From NCBI RefSeq assembly GCF_022581195.2, contig NC_061467.1:3472001-3536000 (forward strand): DNA of 64,000 bases. The letters are read 5' to 3'. Each line of letters starts with the position of its first letter. The first letter of the stretch is position 1. The notes beneath the pieces were generated by a model. That model saw only the letters and a list, made by a program, of their open reading frames with translations. It did not search any database and was not told the DNA's origin. This stretch comes from Helicoverpa zea. Taxonomy: Eukaryota; Arthropoda; Insecta; Lepidoptera; Noctuidae. Of this stretch, positions 25,485-37,802 are shown in pieces. A program made the position numbers and the translations under genes.

Positions 25485-26334
25485 GCCTGGAAGCACACAT
25501 TCGGTTTCCGGATTCGGTTTCCTGATCTCAGGAATTCAGATTCGGGATTCCGTGTTACTAGCGCACACGTTCCGGTTTTTTTTTTATTCGAAATGGACAT
25601 GTCCAGTACGTAAAGAGGAACTATATTGAAAGCACGACATCATGGACTATGACGAATTGATTGCTGTTGAACTTTTACTGGCGCTAAACAAGAAAAAGAG
25701 GAAACGACCTTACTGGATACACCCGTCGAATGCTCAAAGAATATCCGAAAGTTAATTCTATGTTAAAATAACTAAATTACGAGCATACCGAGAGGAATTA
25801 TTTAAGTATTTATAGAAAGTACATTAAATCCTTTTATGAATTTCATATAGGCATAGAAGACAGTAAGAAGAGAAATAAAAAAAACGCCTTATTTTAGGTG
25901 TTTATTTATTTAAATATGTGTACGTGTGTTAGTTGTTAAATAAACAGGATTTTTTAAAATAATATTTAATACAAAAATAAAAACATATACATGTAAAAAG
26001 CAAGCCACACGCGGGCTCTGAATGCTCTGATACACGTCCATTCGGAACAGGGCTACCTTGATTCTGAATGAAAATTTCCGTGTGTGTGCGGCGGTCGAAC
26101 CAAATTGTTCGCGAGCGCTGCGTTCGGAATGACGTCATTAAGTTTTATTCCGTTCTGAGTACCCGAACGCACTGAGAAAATTTTAAACCGAATGTCAGGT
26201 TTTTTTCCTTCTGTAAAAAGTAAGATCGTGTGCGCTCTTGTAAACATTTTGTAAGAAAAAAAAGCATTTCGGTTTCCGAATCCGAATTCCTGATCAGGAA
26301 ACCGAATCCGGAAACCGAATGTCTGCGGCCGGGC
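25485..26334 (+). mobile_element. PIF/Harbinger-derived element with TTA target duplication
   Basis: TTA flanks both ends (25482-25484 and 26335-26337), the target site typical of PIF/Harbinger. The ends are long inverted repeats of about 60 bp with some mismatches: left GCCTGGAAGCACACATTCGG then TTTCCGGATTCGGTTTCC; right the inverted equivalent ending GCGGCCGGGC. The interior includes an N-terminal transposase fragment (25642-25755). At 850 bp it is an internally deleted, non-autonomous copy. Confidence 0.85.
25642..25755 (+). pseudogene. Harbinger transposase N-terminal fragment
   Basis: A 37-residue frame from ATG 25642 to TAA 25753-25755 reads MDYDELIAVELLLALNKKKR then KRPYWIHPSN. The acidic start followed by a Lys/Arg patch and W-[IV]-H-P is the usual N terminus of HARBI1-like Harbinger transposases. 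After the stop, a frameshifted KEYPKVNS is visible, matching the E-Y-P region next in the family. The catalytic DDE domain is absent. The ATG is chosen because the homology starts directly at it. Confidence 0.75.
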
Positions 26335-26337
26335 TTA

Positions 26338-27170
26338 ATCGTACTTTGTTAATGTACGTGTAGAACTCTAAAATTATTTACATTATTATCATAACTTATT
26401 TTTACTTGCTCAATGCTTAATTGCTTTTTTTACTGCTTTTGACTGGGTTTTGGACATAGTGTAAGGCAAACAGCCAAAAGCCAAAAGAGGGTAGTTCTTG
26501 TTGCCAAAATCTGTCGCGATATTAACGTTATCTGCAATGAAATCGTTGTGCATTTTATACGTTTTTTAAATCAGTAATCAATACCTAAAATATCAACAGT
26601 TCTTTAAGGAAGATACGTAGATTTAGGATACTATATTAAGGCCCTTTTGCACCAAAGAAAAATTAAAACTATTTACTTAACGTGAAAATTCATAGTAAAC
26701 ACTTGTTTTAAGAAAACTGACGTTCAGTTATCGATAAACTTAGCTTAAAATGGTTATAGTTTTGGCTTTAAGGTTAGCTTTCATCTTCACCACACCATTC
26801 TGGGATGTTACGGTAGTGTCATCTTGAGAACTAAAATGTGTTTGAAACTATAACACAGTTTTAACAAAGTTTGGCTAAGTGAGGCGGCTACTTACACCAC
26901 TCAGCATTATAAATGTTCATCACACGTTAATTGTTATTGTTGTTCTCTCTAGAAATTTCCTTTTTACCTACAGCGAGTTTCCTAAGTAATTTATTTGATT
27001 TTATAGTGCAGGTAGCGTAATAAATTTGAGTTTGAAATCAATGTAATACGTATACTCAAGCATGATAGTTTTATCCTCCTATCCTCATGTTCATCCATAA
27101 TACACTGATATACCTACAATTATGTCTTTAAAAGTATTTAACCCTTCAGTTTGTTTCAGTGTTTTTACTC
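26338..27170. other. intergenic DNA
   Basis: No gene is supported. 26640-26900 has blocks (GGCCCTTTTGCACC on the left; ACTTACACCACT on the right) reminiscent of a decayed MITE, but the ends do not pair convincingly. Confidence 0.4.
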
Positions 27171-27383
27171 AAGTTGATGATGTCCTCCTATTGTCCTGAT
27201 GCCGATTATCTTCTACGGCGGCTGTTCTTATGTAAGAAGATTAGCCAACTGCGCAGGACATATTATAGAGCACAAGCATTTGCGCGGACACAGGTGCATT
27301 CACTATTCCTTCACTCTCATAGCCCCATGAGACGGCAATCCGACACGACCGGAGAAAGGTCATGTCGGTCCTGCTCAAGTTAA
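27171..27383 (+). repeat. lepidopteran dispersed repeat fragment
   Basis: The order GATGATGTCCTCCTA, TCTTATGTAAGAAGATTAGC, CAACTGCGCAGGACATATTA, GGACACAGGTGCATTCACTA and CGGCAATCCGACACGACCGG is a repeat I recognise from moth genomes. It is noticeably GC-richer than its flanks. Non-coding; recognised from memory, with no second copy in the window. Confidence 0.55.
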
Positions 27384-29004
27384 TACTGGACTCATCTAGG
27401 TTTAGAAATATGAGCGACGTTTATAATTGTTAATCTTAACCAATTGCTAAGTAGTTAAATATCATTCATACTCTGGTTACTGAAGTAAACCTTACTTTAT
27501 CATGATGAGCTCGCAGATTTTGTAACATCTACATTTATCTTAGAAAATGTGTCTAGTCGTAACTGACTGAATAACTAATAGTTCTAGCGTAACTTACAAT
27601 TACATTCAATTAATCATTTTGACTCAAAATTCTGGTTCAGACAAGAGCTTAATTTAGCGTTTGGTACACCTACTTACGTAATATGATTGGAAGACTAAAG
27701 ATAACTTTTTGGCTTACTTACTGAAAATCTTCAAGTTCCCTATTACGATGTCATGAATATGCGAAAGTGATTTTGTTTGTTTGAAAACGGTCGAATCCAT
27801 TGAAAAATTATCTTCCCTGGAGACGACGACAGACTTTTTATCGCGGTGTGAAACGAAATGTGCGATCGCGGGATGTGAACGAAGACGCGGTCTATATCTA
27901 GTTTTAGCGTAAAAATATGATTCATACTTTGGTAGTTACTATTTGGTAGACTCACTTATGATATGTAGATACGCTAGAAAATTCAAGGACTACAAACCCA
28001 TTTACTTTATTAGTAACAGACAGTGTGTCATTTTGGCTACCAACATACAACAATGTTCTTTACGATTCGGAACATGAAAATTATGTAAATTCAAACTGTG
28101 ATTTGGCACAGCGCGCCGTGTCGCATACCATAGCTTTGCTTAAAAATAACTTTGCTTAGTAAGTTAAAAATAGAAGTAACTTGGTGTTCCATGTTTAAAA
28201 TTCTTCATTAGGTATACCTACATATACCTCTATAGAGATTGTCAAGGGATTTTTGAATACAATACGGATAATTTCAGCCAGTAGTTTGACAAACTCGTTT
28301 CGTAACAAAGGAAATTGCAAAGTGGACTTATGGACCTTTTCTGTACGCGAAGTAGGAGAGTTGGGACTCATCGTCTACTTAATGTTGTGTTGCTACCATA
28401 TGCCATAAAACCATGTTCAGTATGGCAAAGCTTTGAGTAAGTAAACTGGTGTTTTATTACAGAGTTGCGTAGATTCATAAGCATGTAAGTATCAGGTATC
28501 AATCTCGTCCAATTCTTACTAAGCTTCAAACAAAATAACTAGGACTCCAGCCGATATAGTCCAGTGTTTTTTTTCTTCGATGTTATATAGAAAGACAAAA
28601 AGAAATGTATTTGCATACCACAACAAGATATGGGTAATCCGATTTTCTTTATTTCCAGTTCCGTATTTTTAATACCAATAAGTAAGACCGCTACTAAGTT
28701 GAAACTTACTCCAAATGTTTTTTCCCATAAAAAGTTCTAGTGAAGGGCGGGTCTCTTTACGTCAATAGTAATTTATTGTTCTAAACGTAGTAAGCGATTT
28801 GAGCTCAGTTTCGAGGTCTCAGACGTGACCTTATTATTTGATAGATAGCCTATTTCCATTGAACTGGCATTCTTTTCACACACGTATTATGTACGCTATT
28901 GATAGAGGCTCCTATGTTTTGCTTGTATTCTGTAGTGCCGGTTTTTCAATGTTTCAGAAGGCATGTTAAATGACGTATCTGGAGTAATTTGTATACCTAT
29001 TTTT
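27384..29004. other. AT-rich intergenic DNA
   Basis: I see nothing to annotate; only short chance frames. Confidence 0.5.
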
Positions 29005-29172
29005 GGAAAACGTTACGGGTAGTCAAATGCTAAAAAGTCTAGCCACCGTTAAGTTGGGTGTTTAAGTATGTTACTTGGCTTACTGGATTCTTAATGTCAT
29101 ACAGAGTCGAGCCATGTAAAAGAGTGGCACCCACAGAAGACGAACTCAAAATTTGGGAACAGGCTAGGCAGG
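29005..29172 (+). repeat. noctuid-type dispersed repeat, weak copy
   Basis: It starts GGAAAACGTTACGGGTAGTC and ends GGGAACAGGCTAGGCAGGTG. The start matches the better copy at 50250 (AAAACGTTACGGGTAATC) and the end matches its tail layout; the middle is strongly diverged. Confidence 0.45.
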
Positions 29173-30527
29173 TGTTGTTTATATATTTAATAAAAAAAAA
29201 GATAAGTTGTTCAAGGGCAAAATAATTGCGTCACAACTTATTTTAGCAATAAACATTTCAGAAAAGAATCCCCATTTCATCATCAGAACCAGTACAAATA
29301 AACTAAACCTCACTGTCTCAAAGCTGCACCTGTTACAATAACTTATATCAGCAAACATCACTCGATTTTTCATCCGATTTTAAATCGATCCCTGGAATTT
29401 ATTTAACTTTTTCAGATGTTGAGTGACGGGGAAATAGATCGATAGGAGGAAATGATCGCAGCTGCTTCGTATGTCTGAGATGGAATCTTTATGCAAATAT
29501 CAGTCGTTACGAAATTCATATTGTTATTCAGTTCGTCGTTTTGTGTTGTTTATTCTATCTGTGTATGTCTATTTGTGTATTAGGTTTTTGTACGACCTAT
29601 TTTGGTAGGACGACGCAATCTGTTACACAATTGAGCAATAGTTTACTACGCTGTGGATCTATGGAGACACGAAGACTTACTTCTATAAGCTGGATAATAA
29701 TTGTGATACTAAATTTTTATGTAGAGAACTGAGATATCTTACTTAGCTATTGAGCTTGGTAAGAACTGTTTGGTGGAAGCGACTTGCTTATTATTTCAAA
29801 GTACGTAAATTGCAGTCCTATCCTAGTTTTATTCATCATGCAGCAATCAAAATTATTATAAACTATAGTTACAATGAGGAAGAAAGTTAACTAGCTCGAA
29901 AACAATGAGAGCTTACAACTGCGGAATACAATAAATAAGTATAAAATAATAATAGGTCTTTACGTATCTCCGAGAAACTTTATTATTATAGAACTTTGCG
30001 TGTATTTAATGCGAGTTCTACTTTATAAGCTTGTAATTAAAACCTCAAAGCTGGGAACTGCTCTCATGCAGTTGCAAACTAATATATTGCCAATATGTAG
30101 TTTATTAGTTGGACTGTATCTTCAAAGTGCTAACTTGAGTATGTAATAACCTCGATTATACCGATACTATACAATAAGGCAAAAGTTGTCCTTTTCAAAC
30201 GCATATAATATTGTACTGTACTGATTGGTAATTCAAATAAAATTGTTAACGAGATTTTTATGAAAATTAAAACATTATTATTCATTACCTATATCGTTTA
30301 TTGTTATAATAAACCATATAATGAATAAACAATAAATAATTTTACTTTATTTTAAGGCTTTCAAACTTTTGACCAGACGCGAAACATATTTAATCCACGA
30401 CGGTTCTGTTTTCAAAGTTTCAGCACTTTATTTACTCCTTGTCGCCATAGTTCATACTTGGCTGTAGATATTAAACATTTTGTCTAGTTATTACCTACTG
30501 CCTACAAGTTATCTATACTTGAGAAAA
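29173..30527. other. AT-rich intergenic DNA
   Basis: No gene or element could be supported. Confidence 0.5.
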
Positions 30528-30745
30528 CATTGTTTTGTTTGTTTGTTTGTCCGCTACCCTAAAGGCCTGCTAACCTACCCTACCCTGAAGGCTCTGAAAT
30601 TACTGAAGCGATTTGAAAAAATCTTGCACAGCTTTAAAGCTACACTCTTTTCGAGTAACATAATATTTATTTTATCCCGGTACGTACAGGAGTTCCCATG
30701 GGATGCGGGTGAAACCGCGGGAAATCTCCTAGTAACTAAACAAAC
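30528..30745 (-). repeat. dispersed CCCGCGG-family repeat
   Basis: On the minus strand it starts ACTAGGAGATTTCCCGCGGT and TTCACCCGCATCCC, includes the AAAGAGTGTAGCTTTAAAGC region and AATCGCTTCAGTAATTTCAG, and ends in a (AAAC)n run. The layout matches the other copies in the window. Non-coding. Confidence 0.65.
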
Positions 30746-32064
30746 TGGTAGGTTACAGTATAATCTCGCAGTATCCAAATATATATAGGCCATCGCGTTG
30801 TGTAATCGATATTCAAAGAGACGAGCTGTCTGGCTCCACTATCTATGGCAGACTCGAGAGTTTAAGTACTATGTAACTACATACTCAGTGGCTTTACTTG
30901 TCAAATTCACACCATTAAGAAACTTCTTAACGTTTTACATGGTATTTCAAATGTAGATTTGTAAGTCTGTAGCAGTCGTCCAAATCAACTCATTATATAT
31001 TTACTCATTGTATATTTTGTTCTTATAATTGTAGTACAATATAATACAAATTGATGTCCACTATATTATATGGAAGGCGAGCAAAGTGGCGACCTTGGGG
31101 GAGGCCTTTATCCAGCTGTGGACAAGTAGCGGCTGACACCACGATGACGAATACAAATTGAAACTTTTTCTTCTTTCATATCAGTAATGGAACGTCAGAT
31201 TTTTCGCATATCAATTGCGTGAGTAACTCACCGCTCTTTTAGTGATCTATCCAAGAAATCATAAACGTTATTTATTTCTTTTGGCTCTTCTAGTGAAAAG
31301 CTATTAATCCAATATTTTTTCGTGATATTTTTATTAAATCTAGATGAAACTAGAATTTAGTTAGCGTAATATATCGGGATTAGTGTGGACCAGACGTGAC
31401 ATAGTTATGACGATTAGCAAAATATGTTGTTAGATAGCATTATACCTACCTATGTTTGTTAATTTCCATGCCAAATATTTAAATTCTGTCAACACGGGAC
31501 ATGATGTGCGCTGTGTATTGGCAAAATACCACTCCTGCTTTCAACGAAGAATTGGAAAGAAGTGCACCTATCTGGTGTATCTGTAAAGGTAAAGTTTGAT
31601 CGCTAGTTTAGTTTTGTATTTATTTATCAATTTATGTACACAGAAAATACAATAAGGAGCTGCTTATTTCTAACCAGCAGACCCGTAGCATTAGAGTTAG
31701 TTTATTGTTGTAAGGGACTATACTATCGTCATTAATTAGAATCAAAGCCAGAATGCAAGCTGTAACTGAGAAATACCTCATTATAATAATATTCAGCCAT
31801 TAGATAATCGAGCCAGACATAATTGGAATTGCGCTAATTATTCCACTATGCGGTAATATATCGTATGACTGGACATCACGTGATACGATTCGAGTTAACG
31901 TAATCGTCTCGGGAGCAATTGATATCGATTTGTGTCCCAAATCGATGTCTCGATGGCGAACTAGGTACGCTAGGAGTTATTAAGTTATAAGATGTCAAAA
32001 TTATTTTTGCGTGCTTTATTATAATTTGTATTTTTTTCAAATTCTAATAAAAGAATATCTTTGA
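30746..32064. other. AT-rich intergenic DNA
   Basis: No gene is supported. Confidence 0.5.
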
Positions 32065-32245
32065 CGGTCGTTCCTGGTAGTCAGAAGCTATAAAGTCTGA
32101 CAACCAGTTTTACTAAGGGGTATCGAGTAAATGGGTTGAGGAGGTCAGATAGGCAGTCTTTCCGTGTTTTAAGACACAGGTACTTACTCAGCTGCGTCAG
32201 GTTAGACTGGAAGTCGACCCCAACTCAATAAGAAAAGGCTAGGAT
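32065..32245 (+). repeat. noctuid-type dispersed repeat
   Basis: Shares AAGTCTGACAACCAGT, AAGGGGTATCG, TGGGTTGAGGAGGTCAGATA, GGCAGTC, GGTTAGACTGGAAG and CGACCCCAACTCAATAAG with the copy at 50250. Non-coding. Confidence 0.7.
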
Positions 32246-34151
32246 TATAATTTGCAATTTTTCAGCTTAGCGCAATTAAGCGCCATACCTATAGTTATTA
32301 GCAAATTAGGAACAGCAAACGATTTTAGAAATACTATTTCAGTCCAAATTAATGTCCATACATAAACTGAATTCGCGACAGGTGTGGCTTCCAATAGTGA
32401 CAATGTATAACAATTATAGATAACATAACAGACGTATGCCAATTACATAGATGATAGGTATTTGGACACAGCCCAAGTGACTAACGGGAGAAATTTGAAT
32501 GAAATACCACAATAATTTTGCGTGAAACAAAAAGATTTAAGAAGGGCAAATTGTCACAATTTCACGGTCCGTCTAACCGTGGCCGGAGAGATTATTTCTT
32601 ATTTGAAGTGAAATATATTTTATTCCGTATCCTGCTTTTGGTGCCAGGATGAGATTTTGGCAACAGAACAAGTTTTACTTAGTCAGAATTTCGTTATATT
32701 TATTGTGAATACCGGAATTTGACATTCAAGAGAATGGGTTCGCTGTATAGAATTTATTTTCTGTGAGAATTGTTTCATAAAGAATATTGCAAAGTGTAGG
32801 TATGTTATCATGTTAATAATGATGACACGACTTAAAATACAACTGATATACGCAAAAATATATACCAATTGACTTAAATTGTGATACAGTGCATGATGAA
32901 TAAGTAAGTAAATAGTTTACTATGATAATCGATTTTCAGGTGTTGTCAGTGCTTTACTGCAATTATGTAACAGAATATAAAAAAAAATAGCAAAATATCA
33001 ATAGCTGAAATACTTTGAGTAAATTAATCGACAAAAATACACGTAAGTATGATTCGATTTCGCGCCTCACTGAAACTCGAATCATGTTAAAAGCTAAATG
33101 GAATTCGAATTGTTGAATTGTGTTCGTTCAAAATGTACTGCAATAAATTGTCATTGTAATTAGCAGTCGCAGTTGTTAATTTGAAATTTAAATGAGTTCG
33201 ATATGTTTATGTTATTTTACAATAATAACATTGCCAGTTTACATAACATTGTTGATCCAAAATAGGTTACCAAAAACAAATGAATTTTATGGGAGTTTAA
33301 GGACAGAATTCACAATTGATTTAATCAAGCATATCAATGTAGTTTAAAACCGTCAAACTTAATGTAGTCATCTATGTATATTTTAACGAAATTCTATTAA
33401 TGAGATCCGTATTAAGAAGACTTGAGGATCTCTTTTTCAAGACGTTTATTAACTGTAGATTTGAACTGGAAAACAATAAACTGTTAATAACTAACTACCA
33501 AACAACATTAGTAAGTCCTTCAGTATTTCAGTTTGTTCACCTGAAGCTATGTTGAGCAAAGCTCTCCGGAGCACACGGCTCTTGATTTCAATTAAACTAT
33601 TTAGCGTAATTTTAACTTTGATCTTACAACAGCTGTGAACAGGGCCGGATCATCTGTACAAACTTTGAAATAAAATTCATATCAGTATGTTTTGAAATAA
33701 AAGGCTATGAATCAATAACAGTCGCCGCTTGTAACTGTTTAATCTGTCATTATTTATTTATGCGTCAATTATGTTTCGATATTAAAATATACAATGATTT
33801 GTTTTTAGGGACTTGAAAGAAACTTGTATTCTCTCTTTATTTTATGCTGCGATCAATGTGGAGGGTACTGGTAAAAATAACTCAAGCCTTTGTAAAAGTG
33901 TTCGCAAGGTCGCAGAGGGGCCCACGGCAGGCCCATAAATATATTGTCCCAAACAACTATTGTAATGCACCCCAAAGTTCGATTGTCGGCGATGAATGTA
34001 AACGCCCTATTTAGCCATATGTAGTAGACTAGGTTAGGTCACCTTTTAGAAGGTTAGCCGGACCTTGAAGGGCGCTAAATGATCCTCCATTTAACACCAT
34101 CATAGAACGGTGAACTCCACATAGTACACACGTCCTTTAATCGAAGGTACG
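32246..34151. other. AT-rich intergenic DNA
   Basis: No gene is supported. The stretch 33890-34110 is GC-richer than its surroundings (GCAGAGGGGCCCACGGCAGG) and may be an old repeat of unknown type. Confidence 0.45.
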
Positions 34152-34409
34152 CCCTAGAACAGTGATTCCCAAAGTGGTCCAGGTGGACCCCCAGGGGTCC
34201 ACGGGAGACTTGCTGGGGGTCTACGTAGGCGTGAACAAAAAATGGGGGTCCATAAGATGTTAATGGGGGTCCACGAAAATTTATCTGCTTTTGATAGTAA
34301 AGAGCAAAAATGTAAGCATAGTTTTTATAAGGGCCTACCTACATTGTTTTAAGTACCTATCTAAGCAGATAATATTTTAATAAGGCAAGCGACTGTTACT
34401 TGTCCAAAC

Positions 34410-35151
34410 TTGCGTATTCGATATTACGTACAATTTCGTGTACAGACTTGCAAAGCGCACAGTACGTGTACAGATTTAAAAGAAAACTTGATCAAATTCA
34501 AAGCAGACATTGCGTATTTGACAGATTTGTTTAAAAAATTTAATGATATTAACTTGCAGTTACAAGGGGACAGCCTGAATTTAATAAAAACAAAGGGGAT
34601 AATTTCTGCTTTTCTTGGGAAATTGTATGAAGCAAAACATTAGTCGGCGCGAATTCTCTCAATTTCCAAACTTGTCGCAGGTAGAATGTATTGATGAGGA
34701 TATCCATACCTACAGTCAACATTTAAGTGCCCTGCATGATGACTTCAAAACCAGGTTTGAAGATATACTGACGATGGATATACCACCATGGATCATAAAT
34801 CCATTTGATGAAACGGAAGTGGCCAATGTTGTATTACAAGAGGAGCTGCTCGAGCTAAGCACTAATGAGGAGCTGAAGGTGAAATTTAGAAAAGGCTACC
34901 CAACATTTTGGCTGCAAGCAGATATACCCGAAAAATATCCTGGACTGTGGGAAATCGCAAGGAAATTTTTAATAGCTTTTCCCTCGTCATACCTTGTCGA
35001 AAGGAGTTTTAGTGCCGTTACAAACCTCTTAACAAAAAAAAGGAGCAAATTAAACATCACAGAGCGGGGGGATTTGCGGTTATTGCTCACAAAAATAAAG
35101 CCAAACATTGATCGTTTGCTGACACTCCATCAGATACATCCTTCCCATTAA
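34410..35151 (+). pseudogene. hAT transposase (C-terminal third), one frameshift
   Basis: Two overlapping frames join near 34620. The first (34410-34643) covers a DLKENLIKFKADIAYLTDLF stretch and stops after GKLYEAKH. The second (34615-35151, 178 codons) continues with RREFSQFPNLSQV and carries the C-terminal dimerisation domain at its residues 106-150, including YPGLWEIARKFLIAFPSSYL and VERSFS. The wording is that of the SCAND3/ZBED5/FAM200-like hAT group. Roughly 600 residues are expected, so the BED finger and most of the catalytic core are missing or unrecognisable. The AUG at 34615 is probably not a genuine start. Confidence 0.88.
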
Positions 35152-35167
35152 TTAAAATTATGACCTG

Positions 35168-36477
35168 CTGGCTTATTCGCTAACTTTCGAATTCTCAGAT
35201 GTCAACTGGCCTCAGTTGTCATCGGAACTTTGATGTCAACCTATAAGTTCAAAACATTGGTATTCTGTATCGCATGAAGTGGATATCGGTGGATATCGTT
35301 ACACGGTTGCTGACGCCAAAACTACGATGACAACTTGACAACTCTATTTTTTTATCGACTATTATACTGCTAAGTAGGAAATACCCTATTAGCATTACAT
35401 TACTACGTTTGAGAGAACGCTTTATTTTCAGCGTGTTATATGTTTATAAACAATCTGTGGCGGTAAAATTCAGTATTTGCTTTCTATTGTGTGTGAACTT
35501 GGTGTCTAAAATTCCGTGTGGTTGAACAATATTTTAACTGAGAATATTGTGAGTATTGTAGTTATTATAAATTTTACAACGTAAACAATATTTTGATACG
35601 TAGATTCCTATGTTTTGCATGCAAAACAAAAATTGGTACACTACAGGAAGGTAACTTTACGTACTTGAGTAGGTCGTCCCATACATTGAGAGCATCGGTT
35701 ACCTCACTTACTAAATGAAGGTTGAGACATGCTGCAAATTAGTAACATCAAATTATGTAATATTGGTATTTATTTAACTTTTTACGTTATAAATTCTTAC
35801 TTTTAGCTCAATTGCAACAGCAGTGTTTTGTTGAGGACGTTGCAGAAACGGACGTAACTCTGCCGAAACTCGCTGAAACCTTGATTTGTTGATACGGAAA
35901 TTTGCCATGAATTCCTTCTCCCGTAAATCCAGAGAATTATTGAAATCTCGCATACGACGTTTCTGGATTCTGGATAAACTTCGTTTTGTCTCTTATTCCA
36001 CAAATGCCAGCAAAAATACACGCGAAATTTTTATTCCACACAAAGAAAGATAAAACAAATTAAAATAATACAAATAAAAATAACACTATCAAAAAATAAA
36101 GGAAACGACTCAGGGTTTGTATTTCTATTGGAATCGCAAAATTAGAGAAATCTAATATGTCTGATGCAACAATATAGTATAGACATCCCAGTGATGAGGC
36201 ATAAAACACTGCTATTTGTAGTGTATTTCAAAAAATGACATTGGCTATCAATTTGATGTCCACTGGGCTTACGGAATCGCAATATAACGTTTATCGATAC
36301 AGAAACCGCTGTCAAAATGAGTCATGGTGGATATCAGCCTGTGTCGATGCTGATGACGTCATCTCATTTGGTAACTGGCGTTAGCGAATAAGAAAATAGC
36401 TGTTTGACAATTTACTGATGTACACTTTACCAATTGATGATATCTGCGAGCTGTCAGTGGAGTTAGCGAATAAGGCT
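35168..36477 (-). mobile_element. Harbinger-related element nested in the hAT copy (ends approximate)
   Basis: CTTATTCGCTAAC near 35172 is inverted as GTTAGCGAATAAG near 36462, and again at about 36379. Between them is a minus-strand exon of a Harbinger transposase. A 3-bp TWA target duplication, expected for this superfamily, is not obvious, so the ends are tentative. The sequence separates the hAT transposase from the hAT right end, which supports an insertion. Confidence 0.6.
35801..35992 (-). pseudogene. Harbinger transposase exon with splice donor
   Basis: On the minus strand the frame reads KRSLSRIQKRRMRDFNNSLD, then LREKEFMANFRINKSRFQRV and SAELRPFLQRPQQNTAVAIE ending LK. This is the region before the catalytic core in HARBI1-like transposases (R-D-x-x-x-P/S-L-D-L-x-E-x-E-F...F-R-[IL]-x-K-x...E-L-R-P-F-L). 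Directly after Lys the DNA reads GTAAG, a good splice donor. The ELK boundary is where many family members continue with a VLxALRF block, so an intron here is plausible. In-frame stop TAA lies just upstream of GAG at 35992. No catalytic exon was found. Confidence 0.7.
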
Positions 36478-36699
36478 ACTGAACCTATATTACCTTAATA
36501 TTTTTTTCTTACCACCACCATTTTTCGTTTTTATTTTACATATCGGAATATAGGAACAGAACTCAGAAGTGACACAATTTTTATTTTTTGGCGACTTTAA
36601 GAATGTGGTAGAAATGTAGCAGCAGGGGGTCCACCGAAACCAGTAAAATTTTGAAAGTGGTCCACGAGAAAAATAAGTTTGGGAACTACTGCCCTAGAA

Positions 36700-37802
36700 T
36701 ATACGATAGAACAGATTGTATGACCGCTGATGTTTTAAGACTTAATTGACTTGCAAGAGCTGTAAAGTGGCCGTGAAAAGTCATCGAACTGTAGGTCCCG
36801 AGGGGCCAAAGTCAGCCATCATGCATTCAGTAGAAAAAGGTTTTACGGGCTTTTTACGAAGTTTGGTAAGAGTACTTGATATGACTAATATAAAAGTATT
36901 TTACCTTCAACAGTATGTCATTTTTTCTCTTTGTTTTCTAGGTACCTATAAAATTGGACCTTTAATCCGTCCCTGTTCTAGCTATTTTATGGGATAGTAG
37001 AAAGTTGTACGAAGTGGAACGACTTTAGTTGGATATTTGTCGCCACGACGAACGAAGTGGCTCTTTTGCCAAATTAAACTTTATTATGATTGAATTCTCT
37101 GTTGATGTTGCTCTTTTTTGTTGCATGTAAAAAATAACAAGGAATAGTTTTTATTTGTATACGAGTGAGATGAGGAAAACAAGTACCTACCTACATATTA
37201 TGTGAATTTGGACTTCATATATAATTTACAAAAGTCTTTACTCCACACAAATATTAACAATTTCGAAAATATAATATTTACCTAATATCTACATGAATAT
37301 GATTATTAAATTGAGTTAGATATAAAAACAATAAATAAAATCGACTCAAATCAAATTAATGCTGACCCTTCTATTGTAGAAATAATTACGTCCGTTGTTC
37401 TTTCCCTACCGATATCGTACATCGATATAATCTCATCTCTATTGTGTGTTCGAGATATCGATATATCGAATAATAGTGTTGTGAACTCAAGTGTAATAAC
37501 CAGGTAGTGAAAAAAGAGAGGACGGGCATTTTTTGAGGACCTTTGTATCCAGCTAGATAGATTTATTCGAAAATAAATACTTAGGTGACTCTAAATAATT
37601 CTGAGTGCTCTGTCTTTCTAGAATAAGTTTTTCATTGGATCTTGTTTGCTTATTACCTAATAGGTACAATCAGGTACATGTTATCCTTTTTCTAGCATTC
37701 TACTTAGGTACATGGGAATGTTAAGAGATTAAATTTACTTTGTGTGTATCTTATAATGATGATAGTCTTCTCATTATTCTGCATTTCTTCATGTAAGGAT
37801 AT
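36700..37802. other. AT-rich intergenic DNA
   Basis: No gene is supported. Around 37405-37470 there is a cluster of GATATCG/ATCGATAT palindromic words, of unclear origin. Confidence 0.45.

Larger units (their letters stand above)
34160..36691 (+). mobile_element. hAT-superfamily transposon with intact ends, holding a nested Harbinger fragment
   Basis: A perfect 8-bp target duplication CCCTAGAA lies at 34152-34159 and 36692-36699. The ends are CAGTGATTCCCAAAGTGGTC on the left and, inverted, CAGTAGTTCCCAAAC on the right. Subterminal GGGGGTCCA/GTCCACG words recur near both ends. The length is 2532 bp. The left 1 kb holds a decayed hAT transposase on the plus strand; about 35168-36477 holds a separate inserted Harbinger-related sequence. 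Only about 215 bp of the right hAT arm remain after that insert. Confidence 0.95.

Noticed and set aside
26640..26910. MITE
   Set aside because: Some words look like a known moth MITE but the two ends do not form a convincing inverted repeat.
30480..30788. 102-codon frame as a gene
   Set aside because: It is a read-through of a dispersed repeat, open on both strands.
34160..36691. LTR retrotransposon or endogenous virus
   Set aside because: The repeated ends are inverted, the target duplication is 8 bp and the protein is hAT transposase; no LTR, gag or integrase was seen anywhere in the window.
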